Assembly: GCA_045531895.1 (NCBI GenBank)
Contig: JAZSEW010000025.1
Coordinates: 6,970 to 70,969 of the forward strand
Direction: 5' to 3'
DNA: 64,000 nucleotides
Source: SIG299 sp045531895
GTDB lineage: Bacteria; Bacillota; Clostridia; Lachnospirales; Lachnospiraceae
A program made the position numbers and the translations under genes. The notes under the pieces are model-generated. The model worked only from the letters and a program-made list of their open reading frames with translations, was not told the DNA's origin and did no database searches. Shown here one piece after another: positions 47,611 to 55,082 of the stretch. The stretch's first letter is position 1. The number at the start of each line of letters is the position of its first letter.

Positions 47611-47745
47611 ATGATTAATTTTGAAGAGGAACTTGCCAGATTTCAGCCAAGTCTTGAGATTGACGAAGCAGAAGAGGCAATTTTGCATAATGACCTGACG
47701 GATATCTCTGATATTATCGAAACGATATTAAAGTCAGGTAAATAG
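47611..47745 (+). CDS. Small acidic 44-residue protein
   Basis: A short ORF with ATG behind AAAGGA at good spacing. The product begins MINFEEELARFQPSLE and continues with an IDEAEEAILHNDLTD-type helix, ending ILKSGK; it is acidic and amphipathic with no Cys and no membrane helix. I believe I have seen similar short proteins (FEEEL, FQP, LEID) in Lachnospiraceae genomes, but that is memory only. It sits between the valS terminator and the structured leader of the zinc-ribbon/TPR gene, probably in the same transcript as that gene. Function unknown. Confidence 0.7.
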   Translation: MINFEEELARFQPSLEIDEAEEAILHNDLTDISDIIETILKSGK

Positions 47746-47752
47746 AAGGAAT

Positions 47753-47816
47753 GAGGTAAAATCCTCTGCCCGCATAAGCGGGCGGGCATTTTTACTCCGT
47801 AAAAATAAGGAGGATT
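47753..47816 (+). promoter_or_regulatory. Structured leader with sequestered ribosome site, copy B
   Basis: In order: GAGG (47753-47756), TCCTC (47762-47766), a GC hairpin TGCCCGC/GCGGGCGGGCA (47767-47788), a second hairpin TTTTTAC-TCC-GTAAAAA (47789-47805), and ribosome site AAGGAGGATT (47807-47816) just before the ATG at 47820. AATCCTC is the exact complement of GAGGATT. Nearly identical to the leader at 49327; a U-A pair here replaces a G-C pair there. Confidence 0.6.
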
Positions 47817-47819
47817 AAA

Positions 47820-49241
47820 ATGAATTGTCCGAAATGTGGTCATGAGATTACCAGATGGCGGAAACGCTGTGAAATCTGTGGACAGGATATCAGTGTATAT
47901 GAACGTCTGGTACGTATCTCCAATGCCTTTTACAACAAGGGGCTGGAACGTGCCAGAGTCAGAGACTTAAGCGGTGCCATTGCCATGCTGAAAAAAAGTC
48001 TGGAAATTAATAAAGAAAATACCGATGCCAGAAATTTGCTGGGCCTTGTCTACTTTGAAATGGGCGAGGTTGTGGCGGCTCTGGGGGAATGGGTAATCAG
48101 CCAGAACTTTCAGCCACAGGATAATGACGCAGCTTACTATTTAAAAAAGATGCAGTCGGATACGGTTGCATTTGACGGATTAAACCAGACCATCAAGAAG
48201 TATAATATTGCACTTGCCAATGCGAAGCGACAGGATGATGATCTTGCAATTTTACAGTTAAAGCGTGTTATCAGTCAGAATCCGAAGTTTGTGCGGGCAC
48301 TGCTGCTGTTGGCATTGATTTATTTAAAGAATTGTGAATATGAAAAGGCGAGACGGTGTCTTGCACGGGTGCTGAAAATTGATGTGGCAAATGTCACGGC
48401 ATTGCGTTATCAGGAAGAAATCCGGCTCAACACTCAGCAGGGTGGACAGAACCAGCAGGAAATCGGAAGAGGCTCGGATGATATGTCTGTTTCTTCACAA
48501 ATTGTTCCGGTTAGTTCTTACAAAGAAGATAAGCCAAATTTTATGGCATTTATTACATTTTTTCTTGGCTTATTAATTGGTGTTGCCGTGATTTACTATA
48601 TGGCAGTGCCGAATATCCGCAGAAGCATTATGGAAGAATATAATCAGAAGGAAAGAGATTATAGTGCGGTTGTCAGCGGTAAGGACGTGGAAATTTCTTC
48701 TCTGGAAAGTAATATTCGTATTTTGGAAAACCAGATTGACGATTTGGAACGTACTCTTCGCAGGGAAGAGGGGTATACGTTGACCGATTATGAACCATTA
48801 ATTGAACTTCTGTATGCTTATCAGTCCTATCTGAAAATAGAGGAACCAACCATAGAACAGACGGAGCAGCTGACGGCGGATGTACTTGCACTGGATATGT
48901 CACTGATTCAGGATATGGAGGCAATTTATCTCTATGAAGAAATGCGTGATGAACTGGAAGCGCGGGTGAGTGCAGAATATTTGGCACAGGGTATGGAATT
49001 TTATGCCGGTGGTGATCAGGAAAATGCGTTGTTGCTATTTGAAAAAGCATACCGGTATACACCGGATGAACCGGAGGTATTATATCATCTGGCAAGAATC
49101 TATCATGGACTTGGAGATTTGGAACAGGCAAAGGCTTTGTATGAAATACTGATAGAAGACCATAAGAGTTCTACCAGAAGTCAGGAAGCAGAAACCTATC
49201 TTGGCTATGTGAAGGAAGCTTTAAAAAATACAACAGAATAA
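47820..49241 (+). CDS. Zinc-ribbon and TPR membrane protein
   Basis: A 473-residue protein. An N-terminal zinc ribbon has two Cys pairs (CPKCGHE and CEICGQD). TPR repeats follow at about residues 35-195, then a linker, a membrane helix at about 240-260 (FMAFITFFLGLLIGVAVIYY), a coiled coil (about 270-315) and a second TPR block near the C-terminus (about 380-460). The N-terminal TPRs are cytosolic and the C-terminal ones outside. Likely a scaffold linking inside and outside complexes. No enzyme motif. Its own terminator follows. Confidence 0.75.
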   Translation: MNCPKCGHEITRWRKRCEICGQDISVYERLVRISNAFYNKGLERARVRDLSGAIAMLKKSLEINKENTDARNLLGLVYFEMGEVVAALGEWVISQNFQPQDNDAAYYLKKMQSDTVAFDGLNQTIKKYNIALANAKRQDDDLAILQLKRVISQNPKFVRALLLLALIYLKNCEYEKARRCLARVLKIDVANVTALRYQEEIRLNTQQGGQNQQEIGRGSDDMSVSSQIVPVSSYKEDKPNFMAFITFFLGLLIGVAVIYYMAVPNIRRSIMEEYNQKERDYSAVVSGKDVEISSLESNIRILENQIDDLERTLRREEGYTLTDYEPLIELLYAYQSYLKIEEPTIEQTEQLTADVLALDMSLIQDMEAIYLYEEMRDELEARVSAEYLAQGMEFYAGGDQENALLLFEKAYRYTPDEPEVLYHLARIYHGLGDLEQAKALYEILIEDHKSSTRSQEAETYLGYVKEALKNTTE

Positions 49242-49254
49242 TGTTACGAATGAT

Positions 49255-49309
49255 AAAAAGGCGAGAGTCTAAAGAAAAATTTCTTTGGATTTTCGCTTTT
49301 TGTTTTTTG
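49255..49309 (+). terminator. Terminator after the zinc-ribbon/TPR gene
   Basis: AAAAAGGCGA and TCTAAAGAAA pair with TTTCTTTGGA and TTCGCTTTTT in a long interrupted stem, followed by T-rich sequence. Confidence 0.75.
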
Positions 49310-49326
49310 AATTACTGACGGAACAA

Positions 49327-49388
49327 GGAGGAAAATCCTCTGCCCGCATGAGCGGGCGGGCATTTTGCTCCGCAAAACAAGGAGGATT
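49327..49388 (+). promoter_or_regulatory. Structured leader with sequestered ribosome site, copy C
   Basis: GGAGGA (49327-49332), TCCTC (49336-49340), hairpin TGCCCGC/GCGGGCGGGCA (49341-49362), hairpin TTTTGC-TCC-GCAAAA (49363-49377) and ribosome site AAGGAGGATT (49379-49388), before the GTG of spoIIAA. The 11-base AACAAGGAGGA occurs at 49322-49332 and 49376-49386, bracketing the element as a direct repeat. Confidence 0.6.
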
Positions 49389-49391
49389 GAA

Positions 49392-49718
49392 GTGAAGACA
49401 GAACATTTTGAAGTGGATGGACGAACAATGGTAATACGATTAAAAGAAGATTTAGACCATCATAATGCAGTGTATATCAGGGAGATGGCGGACGGTTTTT
49501 TGGAAAAATATCCGATTAACCGGATTATCTTTGATTTTAGTGGAGTAGAATTTATGGATAGCTCCGGAATTGGTGTGATTATTGGACGCTATAAGAAAGT
49601 AAGCTATGTTGACGGGGAAGTTTGCGTATGTGGTATTGGTAAAAATGTGGATCGGATTTTTCAGATGTCCGGCTTATATAAGCTGGTGAAACAGTTAAAA
49701 AAGGCAGAGGTGGTGTAA
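49392..49718 (+). CDS. spoIIAA: Anti-sigma F factor antagonist SpoIIAA
   Basis: A 108-residue STAS-domain protein. MDSSGIGVIIGRYK carries the serine phosphorylated by SpoIIAB; when dephosphorylated, SpoIIAA frees sigma F in the forespore. The start is GTG at 49392, chosen by the GGAGGA ribosome site five bases upstream; the frame is open to 49365 inside the leader hairpins. First gene of the spoIIA operon. Confidence 0.92.
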   Translation: MKTEHFEVDGRTMVIRLKEDLDHHNAVYIREMADGFLEKYPINRIIFDFSGVEFMDSSGIGVIIGRYKKVSYVDGEVCVCGIGKNVDRIFQMSGLYKLVKQLKKAEVV

Positions 49719-49719
49719 G

Positions 49720-50184
49720 ATGAGAGGAATGAATGAAAAGAATGTATGTGAAATCAGTTTTCTGGCAGTGTCGGAGAATGAAGCATTTGCGAGAATGGCC
49801 GCATCAGCCTTTGTGATGCCGTTAAATCCAACAATAGAAGAACTGGCGGATATTAAGACGGCAATTTCGGAGGCGGTAACCAATGCAATTTTACATGGTT
49901 ACAATCAGGATGCGAAAGGAATGGTACATATGCGATGCGAACGAGAGGGTGAGTTGATAACTTTTTGTATTTCAGATGCAGGCGTCGGCATTGAAAATGT
50001 GGCACAGGCGATGGAACCATTATATACATCTAAGCCGGAGTTGGAGCGCTCCGGTATGGGCTTTGCTTTTATGGAAGCTTTTATGGATACTCTTTCCGTG
50101 GAGTCGGCACCGGGACAGGGAACAACAGTAACAATGGCAAAAAAGCTTGGAGCGGATGCGGAAGCCACTTCTTCAGATGAATAG
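49720..50184 (+). CDS. spoIIAB: Anti-sigma F factor / serine kinase SpoIIAB
   Basis: A 154-residue GHKL kinase. N box EAVTNAILHGYNQD, G1 box SDAGVGIEN and G2 box RSGMGFAFMEAFMD are visible. It binds sigma F and phosphorylates SpoIIAA. Start at 49720; ATG at 49729 is also possible. One base separates it from spoIIAA, so they are translationally coupled. Confidence 0.93.
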   Translation: MRGMNEKNVCEISFLAVSENEAFARMAASAFVMPLNPTIEELADIKTAISEAVTNAILHGYNQDAKGMVHMRCEREGELITFCISDAGVGIENVAQAMEPLYTSKPELERSGMGFAFMEAFMDTLSVESAPGQGTTVTMAKKLGADAEATSSDE

Positions 50185-50195
50185 AGGAGGTGCCC

Positions 50196-50915
50196 ATGGA
50201 TACCCAGTTACTTATCCGGAGAGCACAGGAAGGGGATAAAGTGGCAAGGGAACAAGTGATAAACGAAAATGTAGGACTGGTATGGAGTATTGTCCGACGT
50301 TTTTTAGGAAGAGGACAGGAAGCAGAAGACCTGTTTCAGATTGGAGTCATCGGACTTATGAAAGCCGTGGATAAGTTTGACTTATCTTATGATGTGATGT
50401 TTTCCACATATGCGGTGCCTATGATTAGCGGTGAGATAAAACGATATTTACGGGATAATAATAGTTTGATTAAAATGAGTCGTTCCATTAAAGAAAACGG
50501 ATGGAAAATCAAGGCAGCACAGGAGAGACTTATCTATGAACTTGGCAGAGATGCCACAGTGGAAGAACTGGCAGCGGCCACGGAACTTTCGGTAGAAGAT
50601 ATTGTAACGGCTATGGAGGCAAACAGTGAAATAGAATCTATATATAAAACGGTGTATCAGGGGGATGGCAATGAGATTTATCTGGTGGACCGTATCCGTG
50701 AGGAAAAAAATGAGGCAGAAAGTCTGATTGACCGTATGACGGTGGAACAATTACTGGCGAGCCTGACAGAAGAGGAGCGTTTGCTGATTACCTCCCGCTA
50801 TTTTGAAGATAAAACCCAGGTGGAAACTGCAAAACTGTTGGGAATCAGTCAGGTGCAGGTTTCCCGTTTGGAAAAGAAAATTTTATTAAAGATGAGAAAA
50901 AATGTGCAAGGGTGA
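50196..50915 (+). CDS. sigF: RNA polymerase sigma factor SigF
   Basis: A 239-residue forespore sigma factor. Region 2 has DLFQIGVIGLMKAVDKFDLS followed by FSTYAVPMISGEIKRYLRD, region 3 LIYELGRDATVEELA, and region 4 a helix-turn-helix near TAKLLGISQVQVSRLEKK. ATG at 50196 follows GAGGAGG (50184-50190); the frame's earlier GTG lies inside that ribosome site. Third gene of the spoIIA operon. Confidence 0.94.
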   Translation: MDTQLLIRRAQEGDKVAREQVINENVGLVWSIVRRFLGRGQEAEDLFQIGVIGLMKAVDKFDLSYDVMFSTYAVPMISGEIKRYLRDNNSLIKMSRSIKENGWKIKAAQERLIYELGRDATVEELAAATELSVEDIVTAMEANSEIESIYKTVYQGDGNEIYLVDRIREEKNEAESLIDRMTVEQLLASLTEEERLLITSRYFEDKTQVETAKLLGISQVQVSRLEKKILLKMRKNVQG

Positions 50916-50986
50916 ATAAACAGGAAGCGAATGCGGATACTAACAAAAATATCAGAATTGTGCATGGAAAGGTATGGTGAAAAAAA

Positions 50987-51148
50987 GTGTCCGTAAAACA
51001 AAGAACTATTGTTATTTTTGCAATTCTTTTGATTGTACTGCTTGCGGTTGGACTAATTATTTATTCGGTTGCCAGTGCCAGAGAATATGAGGGAATATTT
51101 GTCAATGGCGTGAGACAGGTGGTGTTGAATGCACACAGTTTATATTAA
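50987..51148 (+). CDS. Small single-pass membrane protein in the sporulation operon
   Basis: A 53-residue ORF with a GTG start, one strong membrane helix (about residues 8-28, IVIFAILLIVLLAVGLIIYSV) and a short polar tail. It fills the gap between sigF and spoVAA and overlaps the spoVAA start by 20 bases, a sign of coupling. The GTG has only a weak ribosome site, so start and expression are uncertain. No family is recognised. Confidence 0.5.
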   Translation: MSVKQRTIVIFAILLIVLLAVGLIIYSVASAREYEGIFVNGVRQVVLNAHSLY

Positions 51149-51743
51149 AGCAGAATTAAGCTGTATTGTTTCTCATAAAAAAATAACGGTAGCCGATGTA
51201 TGTCAGGTGTACGCTGCTGAAGAGAAGCATGCAAAGCAGGTGAGGAGTGTTCCGCTGTTTCAGATAAAAAAGCAGGAAAAGCAGAAAATCTCTGTATCCT
51301 CCCTTTTCCTGATTCGACATATTATGGATGAAGTACCGGGAATTACGGTAGTGAATTTAGGTGTGTCGGATTTCATTGTCGAATACAAACCTCCGGCACC
51401 GGAAAAGAAATGGATAGATTATCTGAAGGCAGTGCTTGTGGGAATTATTGTGTTTTTTGGCTCAGCTTTTACGATTATGACTTTTAATGAAGACGCCAGC
51501 CTGACTGTGATTTTTGCACAGATTTATGAGAGCATTCTTGGGAACCCGGAAGGAAATAATTGGCTGGAGGTATCCTATTCTTTAGGATTGCCACTGGGTA
51601 TCCTGTTGTTCTTTAATCATTTTGCATCGGCAAAATTAAGTAGTGACCCGACACCCCTGCAGATTCAGATGCGTCAGTATGAGCAGCAGGAAGATACGAC
51701 AATTATTGAAAATGCGGCAAGAAAAGGAGAACGTCTGGAATGA
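51129..51743 (+). CDS. spoVAA: Stage V sporulation protein AA
   Basis: A 204-residue protein: a soluble N-terminal domain (VYIKAELSCIVSHKKITVADV, with VPGITVVNLGVSDFIVEY further on) and two C-terminal membrane helices, around FFGSAFTIMTFNEDASL, the SpoVAA signature. SpoVA proteins move dipicolinic acid across the inner forespore membrane. Overlaps spoVAB by four bases. Confidence 0.88.
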   Translation: MHTVYIKAELSCIVSHKKITVADVCQVYAAEEKHAKQVRSVPLFQIKKQEKQKISVSSLFLIRHIMDEVPGITVVNLGVSDFIVEYKPPAPEKKWIDYLKAVLVGIIVFFGSAFTIMTFNEDASLTVIFAQIYESILGNPEGNNWLEVSYSLGLPLGILLFFNHFASAKLSSDPTPLQIQMRQYEQQEDTTIIENAARKGERLE

Positions 51744-52153
51744 TATGGCTGCAAAATTTTGCGCTTGGGTTCATTGGACTTTGCGGTGGTCTGCTGGTAG
51801 CCGGTGGTCTCTTTGCTTTTCTTGCCCTGGTGGGAGTGGTAACACGACTGGCAGCAGGTACTACAACAGCGAAATACCTGATGTTTTATGAGGATATGTC
51901 TCTGTTGGGATGTGTAGGCGGAAATCTGTTGTATCTATATCGGTTTGATATGAACTTGGGAAATGTATTTCTGGGATTGTATGGCATAGGGGCAGGTATA
52001 TTTACCGGCTGTCTGGCTGCTGCATTGGCAGAAGTGGTAAATATGATGCCGGTATTAAGTGAACGTGTCGGTTTAAAGAAGGGTATGGTAGGAATTATGG
52101 TGTTGTTTGCGATAGGAAAGGCAGTCGGGTCGCTGTTTGGGCTATTGCAGTAG
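51740..52153 (+). CDS. spoVAB: Stage V sporulation protein AB
   Basis: A 137-residue protein with four membrane helices. The C-terminal AALAEVVNMMPVLSERVGLK block, followed by a helix, is the SpoVAB hallmark. Works with SpoVAA in the forespore membrane channel. Coupled to spoVAA. Confidence 0.9.
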   Translation: MIWLQNFALGFIGLCGGLLVAGGLFAFLALVGVVTRLAAGTTTAKYLMFYEDMSLLGCVGGNLLYLYRFDMNLGNVFLGLYGIGAGIFTGCLAAALAEVVNMMPVLSERVGLKKGMVGIMVLFAIGKAVGSLFGLLQ

Positions 52154-52174
52154 AGAGAAGTTTAATATGGGGGT

Positions 52175-52693
52175 ATGAGTATGGAGAATCAGAATGAGAA
52201 AATTCCAATTAACGCAAAAACAATCATGCAGGAAAAAAATGAGCAGGAAAAGGCAAAAAAATATAACAAGTATGTGGAAAATAAAACACCCAAGCCGGAT
52301 TTGTTAAAGGATATGTTTCATGCTTTTTGGGTAGGTGGTGTGATTTGTGCCATCGGCCAGGCATTTTCTAACTTTTATTCTTCCCGTGGTATGGCAGAAG
52401 AGGATGCCTCAGCCTTTACGACTATTTCATTGATTCTGGTGGCAGTGTTGTTAACTGGATTTAACCTATTTTCAAAGATAACAAAAATCGGAGGTGCGGG
52501 AAGTCTGGTGCCGATTACCGGATTTGCCAATTCCGTAGCATCTCCGGCCATTGAGTTTGGCGTAGAGGGAGAGGTTTACGGTAAGGGATGTAAGATTTTC
52601 ACTATTGCCGGACCGGTCATATTATTTGGTATTTTATCCAGTTGGATGTTGGGAGTAATATATTGGGCAGGAACAGTATTAGGGGTGGTGTAA
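52175..52693 (+). CDS. spoVAC: Stage V sporulation protein AC
   Basis: A 172-residue membrane protein with a polar N-terminus (about 45 residues) and four or more helices. GGAGSLVPITGFANSVASP and EFGVEGEVYGKGCKIFTIAG are the SpoVAC core. SpoVAC is the mechanosensitive channel component for dipicolinate. The ATG at 52181 has a better-spaced GGGGG and may be the true start. The operon stops here: the usual partners spoVAD and spoVAE do not follow. Confidence 0.92.
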   Translation: MSMENQNEKIPINAKTIMQEKNEQEKAKKYNKYVENKTPKPDLLKDMFHAFWVGGVICAIGQAFSNFYSSRGMAEEDASAFTTISLILVAVLLTGFNLFSKITKIGGAGSLVPITGFANSVASPAIEFGVEGEVYGKGCKIFTIAGPVILFGILSSWMLGVIYWAGTVLGVV

Positions 52694-52709
52694 AAAGCCA
52701 CTCCTTTTT
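52682..52709 (+). terminator. Terminator overlapping the spoVAC stop codon
   Basis: GGGGTGG (52682-52688) pairs with CCACTCC around the stop codon, followed by five T residues. It ends the sporulation transcript. Confidence 0.7.
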
Positions 52710-52747
52710 ATGCTTCTTAAAATTCGGTAAAGATTTGGTTAAGACAT

Positions 52748-52776
52748 TTGATTTCCTTCTTCACATATAGTATACT
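52748..52776 (+). promoter_or_regulatory. Promoter for the DUF1538-PII pair
   Basis: TTGATT (52748-52753), 17-base spacer, TATACT (52771-52776). Confidence 0.7.
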
Positions 52777-52814
52777 GAAATAACAATTAATAAATTGAAG
52801 TAGAAAAGAGGAAG

Positions 52815-54344
52815 ATGCGTGTGAGACTGAATAAATTATTACTGGAAAAAGTGTATGAATCCATCTCAGCCGTGCTGCCAATCACAGCCATTGTATTGAT
52901 TTTAAGTATCAGTATAGCACCTTTAACGCCGGGAACCTGGACGTTATTCTTTTTTGGTGCACTGATGCTTATTTTTGGTATGGGCTTTTTTACTTTGGGT
53001 GTGGATATGTCCATGATTCCAATGGGTGAGGGCATTGGTGTAATGATGAGTAAGGCGAAAAAACAGCTGATACCATTGGCGGTGTGTTTTGTGCTGGGCG
53101 TGGTAATTACTATTGCAGAGCCTGATTTAACCGTATTGGCAGAACAGGTATCCTCCATTCCGAATATGGTGTTAATTTTAACGGTAGCTGTAGGTGTTGG
53201 ATTGTTTCTGATGCTGTCGCAGTTTCGTATTCAGAAGCAGATACCATTGTCTTACCTGTTGGTCTTCTTTTATGTGATTATTTTTATTTTAGCATTTATT
53301 ATCCCAAAGAATTTTGTTCCGGTGTCCTTTGACTCCGGCGGTGTTACTACAGGACCTATTACAGTTCCGTTTATTATGGCGCTTGGTATTGGTATGGCCT
53401 CCGTGCGAAGTGATAAAAACTCCAGTACTGACAGCTTCGGTCTTACGGCTCTTTGCAGCGTTGGTCCAATCCTTGCAGTAATGATTCTTGGTATTTGCTA
53501 TAAACCGGAAGATGCGGCTTACACGCCGGTTTCTTTAGTAGAACTGGATACTACAAAAGAAGTGGCACGGGAATTTTTACGGGCTCTGCCAATCTATGCA
53601 GAAGAGGTGGCAGTGGCAATTGTTCCTATTGTTGTTATGTTTTTGATTTTTCAGGCCATTTCCAGACGATTCCATAAGCATCAGATTATTCGAATTGTTT
53701 TAGGTCTTATTTATACTTATGTTGGTCTCATAATGTTCTTAACCGGTGTTAATGTGGGCTTTATGCCGGCTGGTCAGTTTATCGGTCAGTCTGTAGCGGG
53801 TGGTAGCACTCCGTTTTTGTTGATTCCGATTGGTGCTCTCATAGGTTACTTTATTGTAAAAGCAGAGCCGGCAGTTCGCGTACTTACCAAGCAGGTTGAA
53901 GAAATTACTAACGGTTCCATTTCCCAGAAATCTATGGGTACTGCTCTTTCTATTGGTATTGCAGTGTCTGTCGGGCTGGCGATGTTACGTATTTTAACCG
54001 GACTTAACATTATGTATTTCTTAGTTCCGGGCTACGCAATTTCTTTAGTTATGACATTTTTTGTACCGCAGATTTTTACCGGTATTGCTTTCGACTCCGG
54101 TGGTGTTGCCAGTGGTCCGATGACTACTACTTTTCTGCTTCCGCTCGCCATGGGTGCCTGTGAAGCAGCAGGAGGCAATATATTAACAGATGCTTTCGGT
54201 ATCGTAGCCATGGTTGCTATGACTCCATTGTTAACCATTCAGCTGATGGGTCTTTACAGCAAGTTAAAGAAGAAGCTGGCAAAGCATCAGCAAATTCAAC
54301 TTACGCATCTGGACGACTGCATTATATTCTTTGATGAAAACTAG
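52815..54344 (+). CDS. DUF1538 membrane transporter-like protein
   Basis: A 509-residue protein with about twelve helices in two repeated halves. Each half carries the same re-entrant-loop-like motif: FDSGGVTTGPITVPF (D173) and FDSGGVASGPMTTTF (D427). An inverted or tandem repeat with an Asp-Ser-Gly-Gly loop suggests a secondary transporter or channel. Substrate unknown. It is followed 15 bases later by a PII-like protein that probably regulates it, as GlnK does AmtB. Confidence 0.85.
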   Translation: MRVRLNKLLLEKVYESISAVLPITAIVLILSISIAPLTPGTWTLFFFGALMLIFGMGFFTLGVDMSMIPMGEGIGVMMSKAKKQLIPLAVCFVLGVVITIAEPDLTVLAEQVSSIPNMVLILTVAVGVGLFLMLSQFRIQKQIPLSYLLVFFYVIIFILAFIIPKNFVPVSFDSGGVTTGPITVPFIMALGIGMASVRSDKNSSTDSFGLTALCSVGPILAVMILGICYKPEDAAYTPVSLVELDTTKEVAREFLRALPIYAEEVAVAIVPIVVMFLIFQAISRRFHKHQIIRIVLGLIYTYVGLIMFLTGVNVGFMPAGQFIGQSVAGGSTPFLLIPIGALIGYFIVKAEPAVRVLTKQVEEITNGSISQKSMGTALSIGIAVSVGLAMLRILTGLNIMYFLVPGYAISLVMTFFVPQIFTGIAFDSGGVASGPMTTTFLLPLAMGACEAAGGNILTDAFGIVAMVAMTPLLTIQLMGLYSKLKKKLAKHQQIQLTHLDDCIIFFDEN

Positions 54345-54358
54345 AAAGGAGGAGGCTT

Positions 54359-55030
54359 ATGAGTAAAACAGGAGCAATGAAGCTGATTGTCAGCTTTGTC
54401 GAACGTGGTCAGGGTAATGACCTGGCAAAATTTTACGCTGAGCACAACGTAAACTTCAACTATCGTTGTGTTGGTATTGGTACCGCCTCTTCTGATTTGC
54501 TGGATGTACTTGGTATCGGCTCGGCGGAAAAGGATGTGATTTTTAGTCTGGCTTCCAGAGTGAATACAGAGCGGCTGATGGAACGACTTACTGACAGTCT
54601 CCGAAATATCAGGGAAAAGGGTATTGTGTTCTCGATGCCATTAACAGGGCTTAATAATGTAGTGGCAACGGTTTTGGAGCGTCAAGGCGACGCAGAGAAT
54701 AAAGGAGGAAGCAACATGGATGCCAATATAGCAAACAGTCTGGTTTTAGTTATGGTAAATCAGGGTAACACCGATGAGGTTATGAATACAGCAAGAGCTG
54801 CCGGTGCAAGAGGCGGCACGATTATCCGTTCCCGTTTTATGGGTGTGGAAGAACTGGATGGTATGTATGAGAGCATGCAGGAGGGCGAAAAGGAAATTAT
54901 CGCCATGGTAGTTCCTACGGCGCAGAGAAATACTATTATGGAAACAATCAATAAAAAGCATGGCTTAAAAACTGAGGCCGGTGCGGTTATCCTTTCTTTA
55001 GGTATTGACCAAATCGCAAAGCTGGGCTAG
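54359..55030 (+). CDS. Tandem PII-like signalling protein
   Basis: A 223-residue protein containing two PII-like ferredoxin folds: residues about 6-112 (KLIVSFVERGQGNDLAKFY) and about 125-221 (SLVLVMVNQGNTDEVMNTA, then ARGGTIIRSRF where PII has its ligand loop). PII proteins are normally trimers of one domain, so a fused pair is notable. It probably senses a nucleotide or other ligand and gates the adjacent DUF1538 transporter. Strong AAAGGAGGAGG ribosome site. Confidence 0.85.
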   Translation: MSKTGAMKLIVSFVERGQGNDLAKFYAEHNVNFNYRCVGIGTASSDLLDVLGIGSAEKDVIFSLASRVNTERLMERLTDSLRNIREKGIVFSMPLTGLNNVVATVLERQGDAENKGGSNMDANIANSLVLVMVNQGNTDEVMNTARAAGARGGTIIRSRFMGVEELDGMYESMQEGEKEIIAMVVPTAQRNTIMETINKKHGLKTEAGAVILSLGIDQIAKLG

Positions 55031-55082
55031 AATGAAAAGGAGCATTTAGGCTATAAATAGAGTGTGCGAGAGGAAATGTGGA

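Noticed and set aside
50974..51089. Cys-rich 37-codon ORF starting ATG between sigF and spoVAA
   Set aside because: Its cysteines come from reading the membrane-helix ORF in another frame; the alternative frame gives a proper transmembrane segment and overlaps spoVAA as expected.
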